Positions 1 to 12,800 of a stretch of DNA of 64,000 bases are shown piece by piece. The stretch's first letter is position 1, and every line of letters begins with the position of its first letter. This DNA is from Archivesica marissinica. Taxonomy: Eukaryota > Mollusca > Bivalvia > Venerida > Vesicomyidae. Both the position numbers and the translations under genes were made by a program. The notes under the pieces are model-generated. The model saw nothing but the letters and a program-made list of their open reading frames with translations. It had not been told where the DNA came from and made no database searches. The stretch spans positions 34,052,164 to 34,116,163 of the forward strand of contig CM026394.1 of assembly GCA_014843695.1 (NCBI GenBank), read 5' to 3'.

Positions 1-3000
1 GTGGATACATCATGTGGTTAGTGGGTGCATCATGTGGTTAGTGGATACATCATGTGGTTAGTGGGTAAACCATGTGGTTAGTGGGTACATCATGTGGTTA
101 GTGGGTACATCATGTGGTTAGTGGGTACACCATGTGGATATTGGGACCATGTAGTTAGTGGATACACCATGTGGTTAGTGGGTACATCTGTGGTTAGTGG
201 GTACATCATGTGGTTAGTGGTTACATCATGTGGTTAGTGGGTACATCATGTGGTTAGTGGGTACATCATGTGGTTAGTGGGTACACCATGTGGTTAGTGG
301 ATACATCATGTGGTTAGTGGATACACCATGTGGATACACCATGTGGTTAGTGGGTACACCATGTGGTTAGTGGATACACCATGTGGGTAGTGGGTACATC
401 ATGTCGTTAGTGGGTACACCATGTGGTTAGTGGATACATCATGTGGTTAGTGGGTACATCATGTGGTTAGTGGATACATCATGTGGTTAGTGGGTACATC
501 ATGTGGTTAGTGGGTACATCATGTGGTTAGTGGATACATCATGTGGTTAGTGGGTACACCATGTGGTTAGTGGGTACATCATGTGGTTAGTGGGTACATC
601 ATGTGGTTAGTGTGTACATCATGTGGTTAGTGGACACCATGTGGGTAGTGGGTACATCATGTGGTTAGTGGGTACACCATGTGGTTAGTGGGTACATCAT
701 GTGGTTAGTGGGTACATCATGTGGTTAGTGGGTACATCATGTGGTTAGTGGGTACATCATGTGGTTAGTGGATACACCATGTGGGTAGTGGGTACATCAT
801 GTTGTTAGTGGGTACACCATGTGGTTAGTGGATACATCATGTGGTTAGTGGGCACATCATGTGGTTAGTGGATACATCATGTGGATATATCATGTGGTTA
901 GTGGATACATCATGTGGTTAGTGGATACATGTGGATATATCATGTGGTTAGTGGATACATCATGTGGTTAGTGGGTACATCATGTGGTTAGTGGATACAT
1001 CATGTGGTTAGTGGATACATCATGTGGTTAGTGGATACATCATGTGGTTAGTGGATACATCATGTGGTTAGTGGATACATCATGTGGTTAGTGGGTACAT
1101 CATGTGGTTAGTGGATACATCATGTGGTTAGTGGATACATCATGTGGTTAGTGGATACATCATGTGGATACATCATGTGGTTAGTGGGTACATCATGTGG
1201 TTAGTGGATACATCATGTGGTTAGTGGGTACATCATGTGGTTAGTGGGTACATCATGTGGTTAGTGGATACATCATGTGGTTAGTGGGTACATCATGTGG
1301 TTAGTGGGTACATCATGTGGATATACATGTGGTTAGTGGATACATCATGTGGTTAGTGGGTACATCATGTGGTTAGTGGATACATCATGTGGATAATCAT
1401 GTGGTTAGTGGGACACCATGTGGTTAGTGGATACATCATGTGGTTAGTGGGTACATCATGTGGTTAGTGGATACATCATGTGGATATATCATGTGGTTAG
1501 TGGATACATCATGTGGTTAGTGGATACATCATGTGGATATATCATGTGGTTAGTGGATACATCATGTGGTTAGTGGATACATAATGTGGTTAGTGGGTAC
1601 ATAATGTGGTTAGTGGATACATCATGTGGTTAGTGGGTACACCATGTGGTTAGTGGGACCATGTGGTTAGTGGATACATCATGTGGTTAGTGGATACATC
1701 ATGTGGTTAGTGGATACATCATGTGGTTAGTGGATACACCATGTGGTTAGTGGATACATCATGTGGTTAGTGGATACATCATGTGGTTAGTGGATACACC
1801 ATGTGGTTAGTGGATACATCATGTGGTTAGTGGATACATCATGTGGTTAGTGGATACACCATGTGGTGTGATATATCATGTGGTTAGTGGATACATCATG
1901 TGGTTAGTGGGTACATCATGTGGTTAGTGGGTACATCATGTGGTTAGTGGGTACATCATGTGGTTAGTGGGTACATCATGTGGTTAGTGGGTGCATCATG
2001 TGGTTAGTGGGTACATCATGTGGTGTGTACATCATGTGGTTAGTGGTTACATCATGTGGTTAGTGGGTACATCATGTGGTTAGTGGGTACATCATGTGGT
2101 TAGTGGTTACATCATGTGGTTAGTGGGTACATCATGTGGTTAGTGGATACATCATGTGGTTAGTGGGACCATGTGGTTAGTGGATACATCATGTGGTTAG
2201 TGGGACCATGTGGTTAGTGGGTACATCATGTGGTTAGTGGGACCATGTGGTTAGTGGGTACATCATGTGGTTAGTGGGTACATCATGTGGATATATCATG
2301 TGGTTAGTGGATGCACCATGTGGTTAGTGGGTACATCATGTGGTTAGTGGGTACATCATGTGGTTAGTGGGTACACCATGTGGTTAGTGGGTACATCATG
2401 TGGTTAGTGGTTACATCATGTGGTTAGTGGGTACATCATGTGGTTAGTGGGACCATGTGGTTAGTGGATACATCATGTGGTTAGTGGGTACACCATGTGG
2501 TTAGTGGGTACACCATGTGGTTAGTGGGTACACCATGTGGTTAGTGGGTACACCATGTGGTTAGTGGGTACACCATGTGGTTAGTGGATACATCATGTGG
2601 TTAGTGGGTACACCATGTGGTTAGTGGGTACATCATGTGGTTAGTGGATATATCATGTGGTTAGTGGGTACACCATGTGGTTAGTGGATACATCATGTGG
2701 TTAGTGGGTACATCATGTGGTTAGTGGGTACATCATGTGGTTAGTGGATACATCATGTGGTTAGTGGGTACATCATGTGGTTAGTGGGTACATCATGTGG
2801 TTAGTGGGTACACCATGTGGTTAGTGGATACATCATGTGGTTAGTGGGTACACCATGTGGTTAGTGGATACATCATGTGGTTAGTGGGTACATCATGTGG
2901 ATATATCATATGGTTAGTGGATACATCATGTGGTTAGTGGATACATAATGTGGTTAGTGGATACATCATGTGGTTAGTGGATACATCATGTGGTTAGTGG

Positions 3001-6000
3001 GTACACCATGTGGTTAGTGGGACCATGTGGTTAGTGGATACATCATGTTGTTAGTGGATACATCATGTGGTTAGTGGATACATCATGTGGTTAGTGGATA
3101 CATCATGTGGTTAGTGGGACCATGTGGTTAGTGGATACATCATGTGGTTAGTGGGACCATGTGGTTAGTGGGTACATCATGTGGTTAGTGGGACCATGTG
3201 GTTAGTGGGTACATCATGTGGTTAGTGGGTACATCATGTGGATATATCATGTGGTTAGTGGATACACCATGTGGTTAGTGGGTACATCATGTGGTTAGTG
3301 GGTACATCATGTGGTTAGTGGTTACACCATGTGGTTAGTGGGTACATCATGTGGTTAGTGGATACATCATGTGGTTAGTGGATACATCATGTGGTTAGTG
3401 GGTACATCATGTGGTTAGTGGATACACCATGTGGTTAGTGGGACCATCATGTGGTTAGTGGATACATCATGTGGTTAGTGGGTACATCATGTGGTTAGTG
3501 GATACATCATGTGGTTAGTGGGTACACCATGTTGGTACATCATGTGGTTAGTGGGTACAGCATGTGGTTAGTGGATACATCATGTGGTTAGTGGATACAT
3601 CATGTGGTTAGTGGATACATCATGTGGTTAGTGGATACACCATGTGGTTAGTGGGTACATCATGTGGTTAGTGGGTACATCATGTGGTTAGTGGGTACAT
3701 CATGTGGTTAGTGGATACATCATGTGGTTAGTGGATACATCATGTGGTTAGTGGATACATCATGTGGTTAGTGGATACATCATGTGGTTAGTGGATACAT
3801 CATGTGGTTAGTGGATACATCATGTGGTTAGTGGATACATCATGTGGTTAGTGGATACATCATGTGGTTAGTGGATACATCATGTGGTTAGTGGATACAT
3901 CATGTGGTTAGTGGATACATCATGTGGTTAGTGGATACATCATGTGGTTAGTGGATACATCATGTGGTTAGTGGATACATCATGTGGTTAGTGGATACAC
4001 CATGTGGTTAGTGGATACATCATGTGGTTAGTGGATACATCATGTGGTTAGTGGATACACCATGTGGTTAGTGGATACATCATGTGGTTAGTGGATACAT
4101 CATGTGGTTAGTGGATACACCATGTGGATATATCATGTGGTTAGTGGATACATCATGTGGTTAGTGGGTACATCATGTGGTTAGTGGGTACATCATGTGG
4201 TTAGTGGGTACACCATGTGGTTAGTGGGTACATCATGTGGTTAGTGGGTGCATCATGTGGTTAGTGGGTACATCATGTGGGTACATCATGTGGTTAGTGG
4301 TTACATCATGTGGTTAGTGGGTACATCATGTGGTTAGTGAGTACATCATGTGGTTAGTGGTTACATCATGTGGTTAGTGGGTACATCATGTGGTTAGTGG
4401 ATACATCATGTGGTTAGTGGGACCATGTGGTTAGTGGATACATCATGTGGTTAGTGGGACCATGTGGTTAGTGGGTACATCATGTGGTTAGTGGGACCAT
4501 GTGGTTAGTGGGTACATCATGTGGTTAGTGGGTACATCATGTGGATATATCATGTGGTTAGTGGATGCACCATGTGGTTAGTGGGTACATCATGTGGTTA
4601 GTGGGTACATCATGTGGTTAGTGGGTACACCATGTGGTTAGTGGGTACATCATGTGGTTAGTGGTTACATCATGTGGTTAGTGGGTACATCATGTGGTTA
4701 GTGGGACCATGTGGTTAGTGGATACATCATGTGGTTAGTGGGTACACCATGTGGTTAGTGGGTACACCATGTGGTTAGTGGGTACACCATGTGGTTAGTG
4801 GGTACACCATGTGGTTAGTGGGTACACCATGTGGTTAGTGGATACATCATGTGGTTAGTGGGTACATCATGTGGTTAGTGGGTACATCATGTGGTTAGTG
4901 GATCATGTGGTTAGTGGATACATCATGTGGTTAGTGGGTACATCATGTGGTTAGTGGGTACATCATGTGGTTAGTGGATACATCATGTGGTTAGTGGGTA
5001 CATCATGTGGTTAGTGGGTACATCATGTGGTTAGTGGGTACACCATGTGGTTAGTGGATACATCATGTGGTTAGTGGGTACACCATGTGGTTAGTGGATA
5101 CATCATGTGGTTAGTGGGTACATCATGTGGATATATCATGTGGTTAGTGGATACATCATGTGGTTAGTGGATACATAATGTGGTTAGTGGATACATCATG
5201 TGGTTAGTGGATACATCATGTGGTTAGTGGGTACACCATGTGGTTAGTGGAACCATGTGGTTAGTGGATACATCATGTGGTTAGTGGATACATCATGTGG
5301 TTAGTGGATACATCATGTGGTTAGTGGATACATCATGTGGTTAGTGGATACATCATGTGGTTAGTGGATACATCATGTGGTTAGTGGATACATCATGTGG
5401 TTAGTGGGTACATCATGTGGTTAGTGGGACCATGTGGTTAGTGGATACATCATGTGGTTAGTGGATACATCATGTGGATACATCATGTGGTTAGTGGATA
5501 CACCATGTGGTTAGTGGTACATCATGTGGTTAGTGGATACATCATGTGGTTAGTGGATACACCATGTGGTTAGTGGGTACATCATGTGGTTAGTGGATAC
5601 ATCATGTGGTTAGTGGATACATCATGTGGTTAGTGGGTACATCATGTGGTTAGTGGATACATCATGTGGTTAGTGGGTACATCATGTGGTTAGTGGGTAC
5701 ACCATGTGGTTAGTGGGTACATCATGTGGTTAGTGGGTACATCATGTGGTTAGTGGGTACATCATGTGGATATATCATGTGGTTAGTGGGTACACCATGT
5801 GGTTAGTGGATACATCATGTGGTTAGTGGATACATCATGTGGTTAGTGGGTACATCATGTGGTTAGTGGGTACATCATGTGGTTAGTGGGTAAACCATGT
5901 GGTTAGTGGGTACATCATGTGGTTAGTGGGTACATCATGTGGTATATCATGTGGTTAGTGGATACATCATGTGGTTAGTGGGTACACCATGTGGTTAGTG

Positions 6001-6694
6001 GGTACATCATGTGGTTAGTGGGTACACCATGTGGTTAGTGGGTACATCATGTGGTTAATGGATACATCATGTGGTAACATGTGGTTAGTGGTACACATGT
6101 GGTTAGTGGTTGTGGTTTGGTTGTGGTTAGTGGATACATCATGTGGTTAGTGGGTACACCATGTGGTTAGTGGGACCATGTGGTTAGTGGGTACACCATG
6201 TGGTTAGTGGATACATCATGTGGTTAGTGGGTACATCATGTGGTTAGTGGGTACATCATGTGGTTAGTGGATATATCATGTGGTTAGTGGATATATCATG
6301 TGGTTAGTGGGTACATCATGTGGTTAGTGGATACATCATGTGGTTAGTGGGTACATCATGTGGTTACATCATGTGGTTAGTGGGTACACCATGTGGTTAG
6401 TGGATACATCATGTGGTTAGTGGGTACACCATGTGGTTAGTGGGTACACCATGTGGGTACACCATGTGGTTAGTGGGTACACCATGTGGGTACACCATGT
6501 GGTTAGTGGGTACACCATGTGGGTACATCATGTGGTTAGTTGGTACACCATGTGGGTACACCATGTGGTTAGTGGGTACACCATGTGGGTACATCATGTG
6601 GTTAGTTGGTACACCATGTGGGTACACCATGTGGTTAGTGGGTACACCATGTGGGTACACCATGTGGTTAGTGGGTACACCATGTGGGTACATC
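1..6694. repeat. 20-bp minisatellite array, about 330 units, open at the left edge
   Basis: The consensus unit is GTGGTTAGTGGGTACATCAT with common variants (G/A at GTGG[G/A]TAC, C/T at ACA[C/T]CAT) and shortened units such as GGGACCAT or GATATATCAT. The order of variants repeats at larger scale: about 1868-3040 and 4120-5270 carry the same series of rare variants. At 6430-6690 the unit changes to a dimer-like form (GTGGGTACACC alternating with the normal unit). The array starts before the window and ends about 35 bp before a 3' splice site at 6730, so it probably lies in an intron of the gene ending at 16573. Frames open through it are an effect of unit arrangement. Confidence 0.97.
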
Positions 6695-6730
6695 AGGTGA
6701 CTACAACATGTAACGTATCTCGTATTTCAG

Positions 6731-6800
6731 TCAGGAAGCGGTAACTGTTCATCCATTCCAACAGCCCGACCACCTACTACACAACAAACAAGTCAACCAG
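6731..6800 (+). CDS. Exon: Ser/Thr/Pro-rich extracellular stalk
   Basis: Acceptor CGTATTTCAG ends at 6730 and donor GTAAGAATG starts at 6801. The exon is 70 nt, entered in phase 0 and left in phase 1. It encodes SGSGNC...ARPPTTQQTSQP plus the first base of a Gly codon. The pyrimidine tract is weak because satellite DNA comes almost up to the acceptor. Confidence 0.6.
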
Positions 6801-9800
6801 GTAAGAATGCTCTATTATAACATATACAGTTCATACACTATCCACAGGCACCAGACACAAAAAATTTATTTTTTTATTTTTGGCCTGTGGTCATATAGTA
6901 AGTAATATATAATAAAGGCAACCAATGAAATTGAAACATGCATACAGAAACATCGACGAGAAACTAGGTAAAAACGACCAGATCACTGATATGCCCTCGT
7001 GGTCCCGACCGTAAGACCTTATTCTATCAACAAATACTTTTTATTTCATGGAGATCGGTCAAATAACACCAGAATGGCACATTGTTTCATCGTGAACAGC
7101 AGGACATGAAATGTTGTCGTTTTGGCTGGGCGTTCGGTTTTTGATTTGGCGGTATGTTTTCTCGGCGTTTTACCCAGTGTAATACTCATAACATCTAAAA
7201 ATCACTCCTACTTCGTTAAATGGAATCTTTCTCTCGCGAATCATGTTGTTTGCAGCCTCGGCGTGCAGATCCAACACAGCAATACAGGAATCAAATACAA
7301 AACAAAAGTAAAATTCAATAATTGTTCCATTTTGGATAAGATCCGCGGTGAATATACAGCGGAATTTCATTGGCTGTTGTTTATATATGTATTTACATGT
7401 TTCATTTTTGACCAATGAGAAAAAAGCATTCATTCACATCGTATGTTGTCAAAAACCGAACGCCCAGCCAAAACGACAACTTTTCATTTCCTGCTGTTCA
7501 CGATGAAACAATGTGCCGTTCAGGTGTTATTTGAGCGATCTCGATGAAATAAAAAGTATTTGTTGACACAAAAAGGTCTTCCGGTCGGGACCACGAGGGC
7601 ATATCAGTGATCTGGTCGATTTTACCTAGTTTCTCGTCGATGTTTCTGCATGCATGTTTCAATTTTGTTGGTTGCCTTTATTATATATTACTTACTATAT
7701 GACCATAGGCCAAATATAAAAATTTGTGTCTGGTGCCTGTGACACTATCCATGCCACATTCTAATTTCCAATCTATATTCCAGTGTAAGTCTCCCAATAT
7801 ATATTCCAGTCTATGTCCAGTCTATGTCCAGTCTAAATTCCAATCTATATCCAGTCTAAATTCCAGTCTATATCCTGTCTATATCCTGTCTAAATTCCAG
7901 TCTATTTCCAGTCTATATCCTGTCTAAATTCCAGTCTATTTCCAGTCTATATCCAGTCTGTTTTCCAAATCAATTTTTACTTGTGGGAGACATATTGTTT
8001 TTACCATCTGCCTTGTCATACATACCCAAGATATGTTATGAGATAATTTTTCATGTTAGGGTGTTTTGGGGTTAAAACTGTTTAATGGGGGGGGTTTTGT
8101 TGACTATATTAAGGCGTTATTTAAGTATATTTAGTTCTACTGCAATTAAAAAACATAAACACCGATGTCGTCAGACGATACCAAAGACAAAATCTTATAT
8201 TACGAGAAATTGGGCAAATTAGGCGCCCTTGGTTATTTCGCTGCAGGAGCAATCCAGTGAGTTACATTTTGAGCCGAGTTTGGAGCTGAGATAAAAACAG
8301 TTTTAGGTCTAGTTGTGCAGAGTATAATTCCGTTCCGGTTGGATGATGTTTTGCGTATTTACGGCCCTTTGAACATTTTTATAACACAGCATATTCGCGT
8401 TTCATCTCCAAAACCCTTTGCTTGTTTCTAAAAATAAATGTGTTTTGTCTCCCCTGAAAAGTTATAATAATACAGTTTCAAATGAAGACCATCAGTACTA
8501 CTTTATAATACTGCATATGCCCACACGTTTTACTACAATGACTTCATACATTACACTTCCATTGTTTTATTACTCCACTGAAGCAACAGTGGGGGCGGGG
8601 CATACATATGAGACATACGTATTTATTTTTCAAACACAAGTTCTAGTTGCAGCTTCCAAAATTGAAAACAAACAGCAAAGTATAGAAAACTCGAATACCG
8701 GTAGTAAGTAAATGGAACATATATACATGTACTGGTTATAAAATGTTTATTTTCATTCTCGTGTAATGAGAGTCATTGATCAGTTACTCCCCTTGAATAT
8801 TCATTGAGAATAGATCCTCTTACTTGGTTGCCTCTGTAGGGGTTTTTCTATAGCAGAATGCTCTATTTAGCCCCTACCTATTCTTGCCTTTTAAAAAAAA
8901 AAATCCATTATTTTTTATATATATATATATATATATTTAAGCCTCAACCGGTTCCTTCGGGCGGACAGACATATGTAACTTAGAACTCGTCCGCTCATTT
9001 TATCAATATATACTGCCTCTTTGATCAATCACCGTAATCTAGCAACATTTTCTAGGGGCTAACCCCACATGACCCACACCTCATCGCGGCTCAAAATGCA
9101 CCCTGCCCCTTTACTCCTACAGCATATCCAAGTGGTAAATATACTGTAAAAAATTATTATACATTAATTAACACGATTGATACAATCACGTTATCATACC
9201 GTAATATCTGGTTGAGAACAACAGTAAAAACAATGGATTCCAAGTAGATGGACATTTCCTGATGAATCAGACTTTATCTGCCAGGGGAGGTAATAGAATA
9301 ACCCGCGATGTCTCTCATTATTTTAGTATTTATGTTTCTCACATTCACTGTCCTATATCATGATCTGTTACTATTGTTCTATATCATGATCTGTTACTAC
9401 TGTTCTATATCATGATATGTTACTACTGTTCTATATCATGATCTGTTACTACTGTTCTATATCATGATCTGTTACTACTGTTCTATATCATGATCTGTTA
9501 CTATTGTTCTATATCATGATCTGTTACTATTGTTCTATATCATGATCTGTTACTACTGTTCTATATCATGATATGTTACTACTGTTCTATATCATGATCT
9601 GTTACTACTGTTCTATATCATGATCTGTTACTACTGTTCTATATCATGATCTGTTACTATTGTTCTATATCATGATCTGTTACTATTGTTCTATATCATG
9701 ATCTGTTACTACTGTTCTATATCATGATATGTTACTACTGTTCTATATCATGATCTGTTACTACTGTTCTATATCATGATCTGTTACTACTGTTCTATAT

Positions 9801-12800
9801 CATGATCTGTTACTATTGTTCTATATCATGATCTGTTACTACTTTCTATATCATGATCTGTTACTACTGTTCTATATCATGATCTGTTACTACTGTTCTA
9901 TATCATGATCTGTTACTACTGTTCTATATCATGATCTGTTACTACTGTTCTATATCATGATCTGTTACTATTGTTCTATATCATGATCTGTTACTACTGT
10001 TCTATATCATGATCTGTTACTACTGTTCTATATCATGATCTGTTACTACTGTTCTATATCATGATCCTTGTTCTATATCATGATCTGTTACTACTGTTCT
10101 ATATCATGATCTGTTACTACTGTTCTATATCATGATCTGTTACTACTGTTCTATATCATGATCTGTTACTACTGTTCTATATCATGATCTGTTACTATTG
10201 TTCTATATCATGATCTGTTACTATTGTTCTATATCATGATCTGTTACTACTGTTCTATATCATGATCTGTTACTACTGTTCTATATCATGATCTGTTACT
10301 ACTGTTCTATATCATGATCTGTTACTACTGTTCTATATCATGATCTGTTACTACTGTTCTATATCATGATCTGTTACTACTGTTCTATATCATGATCTGT
10401 TCTATATCATGATCTGTTACTACTGTTCTATATCATGATCTGTTACTACTGTTCTATATCATGATCTGTTACTACTGTTCTATATCATGATCTGTTACTA
10501 CTGTTCTATATCATGATCTGTTACTACTGTTCTATATCATGATCTGTTACTACTGTTCTATATCATGATCTGTTACTACTGTTCTATATCATGATCTGTT
10601 ACTATTGTTCTATATCATGATCTGTTACTATTGTTCTATATCATGATCTGTTACTACTGTTCTATATCATGATCTGTTACTACTGTTCTATATCATGATC
10701 TGTTCTATATCATGATCTGTTACTATTGTTCTATATCATGATCTGTTACTACTGTTCTATATCATGATCTGTTACTACTGTTCTATATCATGATCTGTTA
10801 CTACTGTTCTATATCATGATCTGTTACTACTGTTCTATATCATGATCTGTTACTACTGTTCTATATCATGATCTGTTACTACTGTTCTATATCATGATCT
10901 GTTACTATTGTTCTATATCATGATCTGTTACTACTGTTCTATATCATGATCTGTTACTATTGTTCTATATCATGATCTGTTACTACTGTTCTATATCATG
11001 ATCTGTTACTACTGTTCTATATCATGATCTGTTACTATTGTTCTATATCATGATCTGTTACTATTGTTCTATATCATGATCTGTTACTACTGTTCTATAT
11101 CATGATCTGTTACTATTGTTCTATATCATGATCTGTTACTATTGTTCTATATCATGATCTGTTACTATTGTTCTATATCATGATCTGTTACTATTGTTCT
11201 ATATCATGATCTGTTACTACTGTTCTATATCATGATCTGTTACTATTGTTCTATATCATGATCTGTTACTATTGTTCTATATCATGATCTGTTACTACTG
11301 TTCTATATCATGATCTGTTACTACTGTTCTATATCATGATCTGTTCTATATCATGATCTGTTACTACTGTTCTATATCATGATCTGTTCTATATCATGAT
11401 CTGTTACTACTGTTCTATATCATGATCTGTTCTATATCATGATCTGTTACTACTGTTCTATATCATGATCTGTTCTATATCATGATCTGTTACTACTGTT
11501 CTATATCATGATCTGTTCTATATCATGATCTGTTACTATTGTTCTATATCATGATCTGTTACTATTGTTCTATATCATGATCTGTTACTACTGTTCTATA
11601 TCATGATCTGTTACTACTGTTCTATATCATGATCTGTTACTATTGTTCTATATCATGATCTGTTACTACTGTTCTATATCATGATCTGTTACTATTGTTC
11701 TATATCATGATCTGTTACTACTGTTCTATATCATGATCTGTTACTATTGTTCTATATCATGATATGTTACTATTGTTCTATATCATGATCTGTTCTATAT
11801 GATGATCTGTTACTACTGTTCTATATCATGATCTGTTCTATATCATGATCTGTTACTACTGTTCTATATCATGATCTGTTACTACTGTTCTATATCATGA
11901 TCTGTTACTATTGTTCTATATCATGATCTGTTACTACTGTTCTATATCATGATCTGTTACTACTGTTCTATATCATGATCTGTTACTACTGTTCTATATC
12001 ATGATCTGTTCTATATCATGATCTGTTACTATTGTTCTATATCATGATCTGTTACTACTGTTCTATATCATGATCTGTTACTACTGTTCTATATCATGAT
12101 CTGTTACCCAACTTTAATGTACCGTATAATTCTGGCCATAAGTCGACCTTTTTCCCATCCAGAAATGTGAGGAAAGTACTAATATATCTACTTATGGCCA
12201 AGAAACAAGTAAAGAAGGCTCTGTATTCCAGTGGTAACACGCTGGACTGGTAATCCAGGGATCGCATGTTCGATCCACCGTCTGACCCTAATATAATTAA
12301 CAGTCTTTCAGATGGGACGTTAAACCGAGGTCTCGTGTCGGTGCTTTACACTGTGCACGTAATAGAACCAGAGGAGATTCTGGAATGGGTCTCTGTCTGT
12401 ATCATGCACTATCTTCCAAAAATCTAAAATAACTAATCTCTTCAGGAGGCGTCGCTCATATGGGCAACCGGTAGCGACGATAAATAAACGTAAAATATAA
12501 AAAAAAAATGTCAACCAATTATCTAAAACGGAACCTAGTTTCATGACGAATTTCATAAGTCGACTAAGTACCCTCGACTAGGATCCAGCTTAAATTCAAC
12601 TTTTTCGAGGCATAAGTAACCCCTCGACTTATGGCTGATCTCGACTTATGGCCGGAAATATACGGTATTTGTATGAACACTATCCACAGGAACTGTATTT
12701 AAATATCTTGATTTTCGATGCTATTCCATTATACCTACTCCTCGCCGACACCTCCCCATGGCAACATCCAATGGATAAGCGGGGCTATATTGTTTTACAT

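Noticed and set aside
9349..12110. CRISPR-like regular repeats
   Set aside because: Units are directly adjacent without unique spacers and the context is eukaryotic.
12214..12290. Functional tRNA gene (and similar heads at 33404, 40115, 44233, 53780)
   Set aside because: The tRNA-like parts continue into conserved SINE bodies or are too decayed to fold fully. No stand-alone tRNA with terminator was found.
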